DNA from: DTBU01 sp964568845
GTDB lineage: Archaea; Thermoproteota; CALKCG01; B24
Direction: 5' to 3'
Length of the DNA: 34,395 nucleotides
Assembly: GCA_964568845.1 (NCBI GenBank)
Contig: CAZMSC010000017.1
Coordinates: 1 to 34,395 of the forward strand
In this document: positions 25,301-32,353 of the stretch, in pieces
Layout: the number at the start of each line of letters is the position of its first letter
Position numbering within the stretch: the first letter of the stretch is position 1
Made by a program: the position numbers and the translations under genes
The notes under the pieces: generated by a model
What the model was told of the DNA's origin: nothing
Databases searched by the model: none
The model's input: only the letters and a program-made list of their open reading frames with translations

Positions 25301-25547
25301 TTACCGCCTCTACTTCAGTAATATCTATGTACATAGCTTCAATCTTCAGACTAACTCTTTTACTTCCAGGGTATATATTCGAAGAACCCGATGAAGATTT
25401 GACATTTACCCCAACTATGTTAAACCTCTCCTGCTGACAGTAGATATCTATTTTAAAGGGGGGAATAGTCAATACTAGTAGTGTTATAAGTATTGTGAAT
25501 GGAAAAGTTCTTTTTTCGAAGTTTTTAAGCTTCTTTTTCAAGACCAA
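22332..25547 (-). CDS. Very large secreted, membrane-anchored Ig-like repeat protein (module B)
   Basis: This 1071-residue surface protein was not recognised as a named gene. A basic start and hydrophobic segment (about residues 14-32) form a signal peptide. The body is a string of beta-sandwich domains of the COG1361/NEW3 kind, with repeated hallmarks: 'PGSKRVSLKIEA', 'LENAGDSVINSASFNLLLP', 'LPDGIEVRGISG', 'INKGRYDVVGGFVNV', 'LPKGMTS', 'LNLPSGIS' and 'VNYGSAMAYRVEASLEV'. A single C-terminal TM helix ('WIIVGAVVVFLAVSAFLIYRF') anchors it. TTG 25547 is three bases after GGTG; TTG 25541, two codons later, has better SD spacing. The permease follows its stop directly, so the pair is translationally linked. 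It is larger than the module A protein but shares the same architecture and C-terminal anchoring. Confidence 0.83.
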   Translation of the reverse strand: MVLKKKLKNFEKRTFPFTILITLLVLTIPPFKIDIYCQQERFNIVGVNVKSSSGSSNIYPGSKRVSLKIEAMYIDITEVEAVMGQLKTVPGIEFSAGSGSLAPAKFLNGSFAYEVKTGEHVTFDYLLDVSKSLPPGVYDLVLNITYRYGSLILYEEHIIELSVSSYPDIVLRALDAYLSPAAYPGSSDTNFYILLENAGDSVINSASFNLLLPRGFTVNNPKSTVGPVDIGERFTLTFTGISIPINASIGVYKAEVYVDASMRTDDGVTYTTTTTLDVQFSVTNPPREDPIVISYVYVMYQGEEAPLLPSARGATIRIGLMNRLSDVIGAMSIIPVLPDGIEVRGISGTYANGMGAGGSSFVEITVDVDSTIKPDQYDCWLSISYVRVISGASFIAYQNTRFQITVESVYSYVPELVILSAYWGSPNPNPAYENSRYTPLTLSFINKGRYDVVGGFVNVSSKYLRPIKSSETLPARLMPGSSASVTLYFDVNSSVESIPIEVSVSYIFDEFGTYVEVTRRLTVNLPVEKYPASDSKLSIVDSSWQNNYSVFPKTDNATYQVTIANRTPFSIGGVNLLLKLPKGMTSNGREEASTYAEGPIRSLSTFTASFTISIGEVQPGRYNATLIADFMISSGGPGVRCVEAYNLTINICDDRQAVEFIDSRWYEGTTGPNTYGAHLLVSIRNNYVDSMRGAVLELNLPSGISNSHDNSSYIKITPVPGGTTGLIQQMQIPISALEELLSTYQTEASQTFSRGDILTFVAALNVFDLDVGQYNAEGRLSYVDQWGTRRTVNVEIPITILGRTEYVGIYMNGSLNVRKRFTDASLTIVNFGSSPMYDVYIMVSPYRGAATLIPSPSVVYVKNISPDERREIPITLAYNPLGSITQLEGSTMITYGPVPLMISVIYKDASGMLKSFNNTVTIIVEPFIDLRIRDIKATGTKTSSTISGIVVNYGSAMAYRVEASLEVDNVTRSTLIGDVDPGSEVAFRIDVPEYNETGVLRISYYNVFNELSCSEMVVKIVLREEEEAITPVQKEGISIETWIIVGAVVVFLAVSAFLIYRFLKTHSTGRA

Positions 25548-25584
25548 TACACCTTCTCGTAAGACTCAAATACTAATCTTATCC

Positions 25585-26325
25585 CTATGACAGCTTCTTA
25601 ATAAGCGATTCGTCCGGGTTAGGATTATACTCTCCAACTATTGAACCGTCTCTGATCACATATATCTTCTTGGTGCAATTTGCAACTTCAGGATCATGTG
25701 TTACGATCACCACGGTATGCCCTTCTTTATTCAGCTCTAGAAGAGTCGTAACTACTATTTTCGCCGACATCCTGTCGAGATTTCCAGTAGGTTCATCGGC
25801 CAGTATTACAGCTGGTCTTCCAACAATAGCCCTTGCGATGGCAACTCTCTGCTGTTGTCCTCCGGAAAGCTGATTTGGCTTCTTCTTCAACCATTCCAAT
25901 TCTCCTCCAATCTTAATCAAAGCCTCCTTAACCATTTCAATCCTTACACCCCTTGGAAGACCCTTAGGTATCAATGGAAGTTCTATATTTTCAAAAACGG
26001 TTAACCTATTGATCAAGTTAAAGGTTTGAAATACGAAGCCCAGCTTTGTATTTCTCAGGTTGGCAAGCGCCTTATCGTTTAACTTTGAAGCGTCTGTATT
26101 ATCAAATATTACTTTTCCACTAGTAGGTCTGTCGAGAAGCCCGATCATGTTAAGCAATGTTGTTTTACCGGAGCCGGACGGCCCCATTATCGCAATTAAG
26201 TCTTTCTCATATATTCTGAAGTCTACATCTTTAAGAGCCGCTGTGACAACTTCGCCTACCCTATACTCTTTACAGACGTTTACAAGCTCTATTAGAGCCG
26301 TCTTCGTGCCATTCAATACTACCAT
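25585..26325 (-). CDS. LolD/MacB-like ABC transporter ATP-binding protein (module B)
   Basis: This 246-residue nucleotide-binding subunit belongs to the MacB/LolD/FtsE group. Walker A is 'GPSGSGKTT' (48-56), the Q-loop 'VFQTFNL' is near 98-104, the signature is 'LSGGQ' (153-157), Walker B 'VILADEPT' is at 173-180 with 'GNLD', and the switch His is H210. It is first in the module, 37 bp before the surface-protein gene. It should drive the FtsX-type permease at 21103-22320. ATG 26325 lacks a strong SD; a cttttaaag TATA-like element some 55 bases upstream would give a leader of about 28 bases. Assignment to this group is firm. Confidence 0.93.
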   Translation of the reverse strand: MVVLNGTKTALIELVNVCKEYRVGEVVTAALKDVDFRIYEKDLIAIMGPSGSGKTTLLNMIGLLDRPTSGKVIFDNTDASKLNDKALANLRNTKLGFVFQTFNLINRLTVFENIELPLIPKGLPRGVRIEMVKEALIKIGGELEWLKKKPNQLSGGQQQRVAIARAIVGRPAVILADEPTGNLDRMSAKIVVTTLLELNKEGHTVVIVTHDPEVANCTKKIYVIRDGSIVGEYNPNPDESLIKKLS

Positions 26326-26543
26326 CTTCCCTATGTACTGACGTTTAACCCTAAGTTTAGAGCATAATTTCAGTCTTTAAAAGTCTTCTTGAAAACTCGA
26401 AAATAAAGTCGTAGTTAGTATTTTTCAGAGTAGGTAGACCTAAATCTATTTAGTCTTGATGGAGGCTTTAAGGTATTCTACTGAACGTGAAACCTGTAAG
26501 TAGTCCTAAAAATCTATCCCATGCTTAGTGCGTCGGAATTTTC

Positions 26544-26589
26544 CATGGATGAATATGAAAGTGTTTCCTTCACTTCGATATCATCCATG
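26544..26589. repeat. Long imperfect hairpin upstream of GH116 gene
   Basis: Outer arms catggatga (26544-26552) and tcatccatg (26581-26589) pair perfectly over 9 bp. After one bulged base, three more pairs follow (26554-26556 with 26578-26580). After a two-base mismatch, five pairs (26559-26563 with 26571-26575) close a 7-nt loop. That is 17 pairs in a 46-nt element. It lies upstream of the GH116 TATA box, so it is better explained as an operator-like palindrome or a separate small RNA than as a GH116 leader structure. Confidence 0.6.
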
Positions 26590-26620
26590 AGATTATATGG
26601 GCATCTCTGCTTATAATGTT

Positions 26621-26632
26621 AAATATATTTTA
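26621..26632 (+). promoter_or_regulatory. TATA box for GH116 gene (leaderless)
   Basis: The sequence aaatatatttta is centred about 29 bases before ATG 26655, with no SD in between. The spacing predicts a leaderless transcript. Confidence 0.6.
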
Positions 26633-26654
26633 GTTTGTTAACTATTTACTTAAC

Positions 26655-29246
26655 ATGAGTCAGTCTTTTATCTATGATGGTAGAAAAACCTGGCAAATCT
26701 CTTTCCCTCTAGGTGGTATTGGAACTGGCTGTATTGGCTTAGCTGGAAATGGCAGGTTGATAGACTGGGAGATCTTCAATAGACCTAATAAGGGAGGTTT
26801 AAACGGTTTTTCACATTTCGCCGTAAAAGCTGAAGCTGATGGAAGAGTATTAGACTCTAGGGTTTTAAACGGTGATCTACCGCCTCCTTACAGTGGAGAA
26901 TTTTCCAAACAGCCATTTCAGTCGTTTGGCTTTGGCCCTCCAAGAGAATATATGGCTGGTTTCCCCCACTTTAAAATAAGTAGGTTTGAAGGTGCTTTCC
27001 CCATAGCGAGAGTAGTATTTAAAGACGATGTTTTCCCGGGAGAGGTAGAAATGGTGGCATTCAACCCATTTATTCCGCTTAACGATAAAGATTCTAGCAT
27101 ACCAGCGGCATTCTTCGAAATAAAAGTACGTAATACAACTGAGAAGAAAATAACATACACCATCTGCCTCTCTGTGAGGAATCCCCTACCGCCAGGTACG
27201 ACGGTAAATATGTACGGTGAGACTGGGGAGGTTAAGTTCATAAGGCTCAGTTCTAAGTTGCTTAAAGAAGACGACTTAAATTACGGCAATTTAACCATAG
27301 CTACAGACGCCGTGGATGTAAGCTACCAGGAGTACTGGTATCGTGGAGCATGGTTTGACGAGTTGACAGTTTATTGGAGGGACTTCTCCAACCTAGGTAG
27401 ACTTAGAAATAGACGTTATGATGAATGTAAACATAATGTTCAAGACCACTGCTCACTAGCGGCTCATCTTCAGGTAGATTCTGGAGATGAAAAAAGCGTT
27501 AGATTTATAATAGGTTGGTATTTTCCGAACTGTTACAACTACTGGAGCTCTGAAGAGAGTGGAAAAGTTAGGGCTTGGAGAAACTACTATGCCACTATTT
27601 TTAAAGATTCTACTGAAGTTGCAGTTTATGGACTGAAGAACTGGATTAGGCTGTACAAGGAAACGTTAGAGTTTAAAGAAGCGTTATTCTCCTCATCACT
27701 CCCATCTTTCGTGATAGATGCCATATCGGCGAATATATCGATTTTAAAAACACCAACAGTACTACGTCTAGAAGATGGATCACTATATGGGTTTGAGGGA
27801 TGCCATCCATCATCTGGATGCTGTGAGGGAAGCTGTATGCACGTGTGGAATTATGCTGTTGCAACAGCCTTCCTATTTCCCAACCTCGAACGTTCCATGT
27901 TAGACCTCTATTTTAAATATTGCCAACGTCAGGATGGAAGGCTCAGCTTCCGTCTTCAGCTCCCCTTAGGCAGAGGATTGTGGAAGTTTCCACATGCTGC
28001 AGTAGATGGGCAGTTCGGTTGCGTAATCAGAGCTTACAGGTTCTGGAAGATCTCCGGAGATTCTTCCTGGCTGAAATCCACATGGAGCTATATTAAGAAG
28101 GCAATCGAATACGCTTGGGCTGAAACAAATGAAGACATGTGGGATCTAAATATGGATGGTGTAATCGAGGGAAGGCAGCATCACACCTTAGACATGGAAC
28201 TTTTCGGTCCGAACTCGTGGCTTACAGGGTTTTACTTGGCGGCTCTTAAAGCAGGGGCGGAGATGGCGAAGTACTTGGGAGATGAGTATACAGCCGAGAA
28301 GTATTTGAAGATTTTTGAAAAGGGCAGGAGATGGGTGGATCAAAACCTCTTCAATGGGGAGTACTACCATCAACTTATAGATTTAAACGATAAAAGCATT
28401 CTCGAGCGGTTTAAACACGTAGATGGCGGAGTTGTGGATACTTATTGGAATGGGGAGCACGGCGAGATCAAGTATCAGATAGGTGAGGGTTGTGAAATAG
28501 ATCAAGTGGTAGCTCAATGGCATGCAAATATCTCAGGACTTGGAGAAATATTCGATAAACTGAAGGTGAAAAGAGCGCTGGAATCCATATACAGATATAA
28601 TTTCAAGAAGAGTTTAAGGAATTTTATAAATCCATGCCGCATCTTTAGTTTAAATGACGAAGCTGGTGTTGTCATATGCGAATGGCCTGAGGGAAGACGC
28701 AAACCTATGATACCTGTACCTTATGCTGAAGAAACTATGAGTGGGTTTGAATATGCTGTTTCAAGCCATATGATACAGGAGGGGCTTATTGAGCAGGGAT
28801 TGGAAATAGTAAAAGCCGTCAGAGATAGGTATGATGGTGAGAAACGGAATCCTTGGAATGAAATTGAGTGTGGAAGCAATTACGCCCGCTCTATGGCTTC
28901 ATACACCCTCTTATTGGCTTTAAGTGGGTTTGAATTCGATTCGGTTAAGGAATACATGGGTTTCAATCCATGTTTAAATCAAAGGGATGAATTTAGATGC
29001 TTCTGGTCTCTCGGATCGGGGTGGGGAATTTTTAAATCAAGTAAATCTCAAGTCTTAATCCAAGTTAAGTATGGAAAACTGAAGCTGAAGAGGCTGAAGC
29101 TTCCATTCCTAAAAGGTCGTAAAATCAAGTCCATCTTAGTGGATGGAAAAAGTGTTGGATTTAAAGAAGAGGGTGGAGAAATAACGTTGGACAATACGTG
29201 CTCGGTTTGTAGAGAATTAGTAATTCGACTTTCGACAAACATCTAA
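26655..29246 (+). CDS. GH116 family glycosidase (beta-glucosidase/glucosylceramidase-like)
   Basis: This 863-residue enzyme hydrolyses beta-linked glucose or xylose, as known for archaeal GH116 members and human GBA2. The N-terminal beta-sandwich begins with the typical 'FPLGGIGTGCIGLAGNGRLIDWEIFNRP'. The (alpha/alpha)6 barrel carries 'CCEGSCMHVWNYAVATAFLFPNLERSM', with E391 as the likely nucleophile, and 'IEGRQHHTLDMELFGPNSWLTGFYLAAL', with D513 as the likely acid/base. 'GCEIDQVVAQWHA' and 'EYAVSSHMIQEGL' are further family signatures. No signal peptide is seen, so it is probably cytoplasmic. It has its own leaderless promoter, and its TAA overlaps the stop of the convergent asparaginase-family gene in a shared CTAA. 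The substrate may be glucosides or glycolipids; the sequence does not decide. Confidence 0.93.
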   Translation: MSQSFIYDGRKTWQISFPLGGIGTGCIGLAGNGRLIDWEIFNRPNKGGLNGFSHFAVKAEADGRVLDSRVLNGDLPPPYSGEFSKQPFQSFGFGPPREYMAGFPHFKISRFEGAFPIARVVFKDDVFPGEVEMVAFNPFIPLNDKDSSIPAAFFEIKVRNTTEKKITYTICLSVRNPLPPGTTVNMYGETGEVKFIRLSSKLLKEDDLNYGNLTIATDAVDVSYQEYWYRGAWFDELTVYWRDFSNLGRLRNRRYDECKHNVQDHCSLAAHLQVDSGDEKSVRFIIGWYFPNCYNYWSSEESGKVRAWRNYYATIFKDSTEVAVYGLKNWIRLYKETLEFKEALFSSSLPSFVIDAISANISILKTPTVLRLEDGSLYGFEGCHPSSGCCEGSCMHVWNYAVATAFLFPNLERSMLDLYFKYCQRQDGRLSFRLQLPLGRGLWKFPHAAVDGQFGCVIRAYRFWKISGDSSWLKSTWSYIKKAIEYAWAETNEDMWDLNMDGVIEGRQHHTLDMELFGPNSWLTGFYLAALKAGAEMAKYLGDEYTAEKYLKIFEKGRRWVDQNLFNGEYYHQLIDLNDKSILERFKHVDGGVVDTYWNGEHGEIKYQIGEGCEIDQVVAQWHANISGLGEIFDKLKVKRALESIYRYNFKKSLRNFINPCRIFSLNDEAGVVICEWPEGRRKPMIPVPYAEETMSGFEYAVSSHMIQEGLIEQGLEIVKAVRDRYDGEKRNPWNEIECGSNYARSMASYTLLLALSGFEFDSVKEYMGFNPCLNQRDEFRCFWSLGSGWGIFKSSKSQVLIQVKYGKLKLKRLKLPFLKGRKIKSILVDGKSVGFKEEGGEITLDNTCSVCRELVIRLSTNI

Positions 29247-30172
29247 CTCAAAATTCCTTTAATCTTTTTTAGCTCAGGATGATCCATTTCACCATCTTGA
29301 TATACGTATGTAAACTCCTTAAGGCTTGCCGCGGCACCCACCTCGCCCTTATTGCTCAATGCTAAAACGGCTATCCCATTTACAAAGTTCCTACGGTAGA
29401 GGGTTTCAAGTATAGCCTTCTCACAGGCTTCTTGAGGATTTAAACCAGTACTCATAAGATCGCATACTCTTTTCGAGAGACAGTAGTTCACAGCTAATTC
29501 ACCAACCCCCGTTGTAACGGCACCTCCCACTCTATTGTCAACGTATATACCAGCGCCTATTACGGCGGAGTCGCCAACTCTACCAGGCATTTTCATGAAG
29601 AGTCCAGTTGTAGAATTTCCTGCAGCCATAGTGCCCCTTGCATCTAAAGCTATAGCGCTTACCGTTTCTCTCCAGGAATCTCGCATAACCTTTAAAACCC
29701 TATCGTAAAATGAACCTTTCTCTAAAGCCTCCGACTTAATCTTCTCAAGCATTTCAACCCATTTTTCCCTCGCATTAGGCTTCCAGAGGAATTCCTTTTT
29801 AAAACCGCATTTTAAAGCGAATTCTAAAGCACCTTCTCCTACAAGTAGGATGTGCGGTGTAAGTTCCATAACTTTTCTAGCTACAGATATTGGGTGTTTT
29901 ATGTATTTTAAGGCTCCGACAGCACCACATCTAAGCGTTTCTCCGTCCATTATTGATGCGTCTAGTTCGACTTCTCCCTTGAAGTTTGGAAGCCCACCTA
30001 AACCGACGGTTAAAACACTTAAATCATCCTCTACTACTTTTATGCCTTCTTCAACGGCATCCAGTGCTACTCCTCCGGACTTTAAAACGGCTAAGCCTCT
30101 TGCGACGGCTTTAAAACCGAAGTCCCATGTAGCAACAATCATGATCCGCTTCATTTCGCTCTGAAAATCCAT
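29243..30172 (-). CDS. Ntn-hydrolase asparaginase family (glycosylasparaginase / isoaspartyl peptidase-like)
   Basis: This 309-residue self-processing N-terminal nucleophile hydrolase is related to aspartylglucosaminidase and plant-type asparaginase. The alpha chain includes 'HPISVARKVMELTPHILLVGEGALEFA'. The predicted cleavage is before T170 in 'WRETVSAIALDARGTMAAGNSTTG', the nucleophile Thr; the residue before it is Glu where family members usually have Asp or Gly. 'KMPGRVGDSAVIGAGIYVDN' and 'GGAVTTGVGE' form the substrate-binding Arg/Asp and oxyanion regions. It could remove GlcNAc-Asn linkages, isoaspartyl peptides or asparagine. The neighbouring glycosidase favours glycoprotein breakdown (inference). 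ATG 30172 is close to a TATA box (30191-30196); ATG 30154 is a possible alternative. It is convergent with GH116, overlapping by 4 bp. Confidence 0.87.
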   Translation of the reverse strand: MDFQSEMKRIMIVATWDFGFKAVARGLAVLKSGGVALDAVEEGIKVVEDDLSVLTVGLGGLPNFKGEVELDASIMDGETLRCGAVGALKYIKHPISVARKVMELTPHILLVGEGALEFALKCGFKKEFLWKPNAREKWVEMLEKIKSEALEKGSFYDRVLKVMRDSWRETVSAIALDARGTMAAGNSTTGLFMKMPGRVGDSAVIGAGIYVDNRVGGAVTTGVGELAVNYCLSKRVCDLMSTGLNPQEACEKAILETLYRRNFVNGIAVLALSNKGEVGAAASLKEFTYVYQDGEMDHPELKKIKGILS

Positions 30173-30215
30173 TTAAACATGTTTAGCCTTTATAAGTTTA
30201 AGCTTGAAGCTGGAA
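30173..30215. promoter_or_regulatory. Compact divergent promoter with a shared TATA element
   Basis: The core tttataag (30189-30196) reads as a TATA box on both strands (cttataaa on the minus strand). On the plus strand it is about 24 bases from GTG 30216; on the minus strand about 22 bases from ATG 30172. Both neighbours therefore seem to depend on one A/T core, and their transcription may compete. Confidence 0.5.
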
Positions 30216-31163
30216 GTGCCGAGGATAATATTGGGCGCACAACCACTGCTTGGAGAATCCTACCAAGGTGAAGAGAAGAACAAGATGTATAGAGCTAGGT
30301 TTTCAAGTATAAGCTACACGGTTAAACTTTTGCAGGCGGCGTATGAAGACGGCTTAGATACAATATCGATCATGAGTATGTTGAATAGCGAGTTGTTTAA
30401 GAAGCTTTTGGAGGCTTTAAAACTTCTCAAGGAGCAGGGTATTGTTTTCCAAGTCACACCCTGTGTAAGCATACCGTTGAAATTGAACGGCTCTCCCATT
30501 GACGATTATAGAAGATGGCTTACTTACTTTCATTATGAGCGTAGGCTCTTTAATTCGAAGGAGCTTGAGAAGAAGTATCTAAACGATCCAATACTGCTAA
30601 CGAGGCCGAATTGGAGGGAAAGATTTCTTCAGATGATGGAAGGAGGAGAACCGTACAAACAGAAGGATTTTAAAGAGGTTCAGGTTGACTTTGAGCTGCT
30701 GGAAAAAAGGGTCTATGTTTTTAAAGGATTTGAAGGGCCATTCATAAACTTAGGTTCAGAGTGCGACTTCCTAGTGATGGCGGCTAGACTGGATATTTTA
30801 ACCATGCTGATTGAATGGTTGAAGTCTAGAGGTTTTAACCGTATTCTTATATCTTCACATCACGCTGGGTCTACAATACCGATTATCGAAAGCTCAGGTC
30901 TAAAAGTAGATGGATATGCCACGCCTGTGAATCCTATAGGTGCTTTAATGCTTCCGACAACTGAAGATGCGTTAAAAGCAATTAAACCAGTCGCTGATAA
31001 GACGATTGCCATTAAACCCTTAGCCGGGGGAAGGGTTAACCCATATGAAGCCTTTAACTTCCTCACCCATAATAACATTAGACACTGTATGCTAGGGGTT
31101 GCTTCAATCGAGGAGCTTAAAGCAGACTTGGAAGCAGCTAAACTAATGATTCAAAATGTTTAA
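30216..31163 (+). CDS. Uncharacterised TIM-barrel-like protein
   Basis: I do not recognise this family with confidence. The frame opens at TTG 30204, but GTG 30216 is at leaderless distance from the TATA element and is preferred (315 residues). It begins with a strand and Gly-rich turn ('PRIILGAQPLLGESY'). It then alternates strands and helices: 'DGLDTISIMSML', 'GIVFQVTPCVSIPLK', 'FNRILISSHHAGSTIPIIESSGLKVDGYATPVNPIG' and 'KTIAIKPLAGGRVNPYEAF'. It ends with 'CMLGVASIEELKADLEAAKLM', resembling the C-terminal part of aldo/keto-reductase-like barrels, where a late Gly-x-x-Ser/Glu turn binds phosphate. The His pair in 'ISSHHAG' could be catalytic. No signal peptide or TM helix is seen. It is divergent from the asparaginase-family gene. 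Confidence 0.7.
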   Translation: MPRIILGAQPLLGESYQGEEKNKMYRARFSSISYTVKLLQAAYEDGLDTISIMSMLNSELFKKLLEALKLLKEQGIVFQVTPCVSIPLKLNGSPIDDYRRWLTYFHYERRLFNSKELEKKYLNDPILLTRPNWRERFLQMMEGGEPYKQKDFKEVQVDFELLEKRVYVFKGFEGPFINLGSECDFLVMAARLDILTMLIEWLKSRGFNRILISSHHAGSTIPIIESSGLKVDGYATPVNPIGALMLPTTEDALKAIKPVADKTIAIKPLAGGRVNPYEAFNFLTHNNIRHCMLGVASIEELKADLEAAKLMIQNV

Positions 31164-31284
31164 ACGATCCAAGTTTGCATCTACATAAACTCCGTCAACT
31201 TCTTCTTTAAACCTACGGGTAATGTTAGCCAGCCGATCTTAGACCAGGCTTTTAAGAGATTATGGAAGTAAATGTCGAAAACCT

Positions 31285-31294
31285 TTTATTTAAA
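31285..31294 (+). promoter_or_regulatory. TATA box of the ribosomal protein operon
   Basis: The sequence tttatttaaa follows an A/C-rich BRE-like stretch (cgaaaacc). The expected transcription start is near 31315, giving a leader of about 28 bases that holds the SD GAGGG (31331-31335) before ATG 31343. Confidence 0.55.
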
Positions 31295-31342
31295 TTCTTG
31301 TTGTTGTGTTCTTACGTATATCTTTAGAAAGAGGGTTAACTG

Positions 31343-32338
31343 ATGGGTCGTAGAAAAAAGAGGGCGCCGAAGAGAGGCTCATTAGCATATATCCCCAAGG
31401 TTAGAGCCAGCTCAATAGTTGGGAAAATTGGATTTTGGCCTAGTGTAGATTATGATAAGCCTAGGCTGTTGGGGTTCGCTGGTTACAAGGCTGGTATGGC
31501 GCATGTGTTAACTATTAATGATACTCGCAACTCTCCGTACTATGGTAAAGAGGTTCTCATACCTGTGACAGTTTTAGATACCCCTCCTCTTTACGTAGTT
31601 GCTGTGAGATGTTATGAAAGCACCCCCTATGGTTTAAGGACGCTTGGAGAAGTATGGGTTGATAAACCCCCCAAGGATATTGAAAGGATTCTTACGATCC
31701 CTGAAAAATTTAACCGTGATGAAATGATTAAAAAGATTAAGAGTAGCTTAGATAGGGTATCAGAGATTAGGGTTCTAACTTGTACTCAACCCCGTCTCTC
31801 TGGTCTTGGAAAGAAGACACCTGAATTATTTGAGATAGGTGTGGGAGGTGGCTCTGTAGAAGAGAGGTTGGAATACTGTTTAAGCCTTCTCGGTAAGGAA
31901 ATTAAAGCTAGAGATGTTTTAAAGGATGGGATGTACGTCGATGTTTCATCCATCACTAGGGGTAGAGGCTTTCAAGGAGTTGTAAAGAGGTGGGGTGTTA
32001 AACGCCGCCCTCACAAATCGAGGAAGGGTGTTAGGAAGGTTGGTACACTTGGACCCTGGTCTCCGGCGACGGTTCTGCATACGGTTCCTAGAGCAGGTCA
32101 AATGGGCTTCTTCCAAAGGATTGAACATAACAAGCGTATAATGAAAATAGGTGTGAACGGGGAAGAAATTACACCTAAGGGCGGTTTCACTAGGTATGGT
32201 GTAATTAAGGGAGACTACGTTCTAATTAAGGGTAGCATACCTGGACCTGTTAAAAGGCTGGTGAGACTTAGGGTGGTTGCACGCTTGCATAAGGGTACTC
32301 CTGAAACAGCGCCGCAGATAACGTATGTTAAAGTCTAA
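31343..32338 (+). CDS. rpl3: 50S ribosomal protein L3 (uL3)
   Basis: uL3 is a large-subunit protein whose extension reaches the peptidyl-transferase centre. Its 331-residue length fits the archaeal/eukaryotic form, longer than the bacterial one (about 210). Signatures are the basic N-terminus 'MGRRKKRAPKRGSLAYIPKVRA', 'LLGFAGYKAGMAHV', 'DVSSITRGRGFQGVVKRWGVKRRPHKSRKG' and 'RAGQMGFFQRIEHNKRI'. The ATG is preceded by GAGGG seven bases upstream. It is first of four closely packed genes in the standard archaeal S10/L3 order, and rpl4 follows after 15 bp. Confidence 0.97.
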   Translation: MGRRKKRAPKRGSLAYIPKVRASSIVGKIGFWPSVDYDKPRLLGFAGYKAGMAHVLTINDTRNSPYYGKEVLIPVTVLDTPPLYVVAVRCYESTPYGLRTLGEVWVDKPPKDIERILTIPEKFNRDEMIKKIKSSLDRVSEIRVLTCTQPRLSGLGKKTPELFEIGVGGGSVEERLEYCLSLLGKEIKARDVLKDGMYVDVSSITRGRGFQGVVKRWGVKRRPHKSRKGVRKVGTLGPWSPATVLHTVPRAGQMGFFQRIEHNKRIMKIGVNGEEITPKGGFTRYGVIKGDYVLIKGSIPGPVKRLVRLRVVARLHKGTPETAPQITYVKV

Positions 32339-32353
32339 TGGAGGTTAGCTATC

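Larger units (their letters stand above)
26341..26654. other. 314-bp divergent intergenic region with hairpin and GH116 promoter
   Basis: No ORF is supported. It holds the promoter of module B near 26376-26384 (minus strand), a long imperfect hairpin at 26544-26589 and a clear TATA box for the GH116 gene near 26621-26632. Confidence 0.55.
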
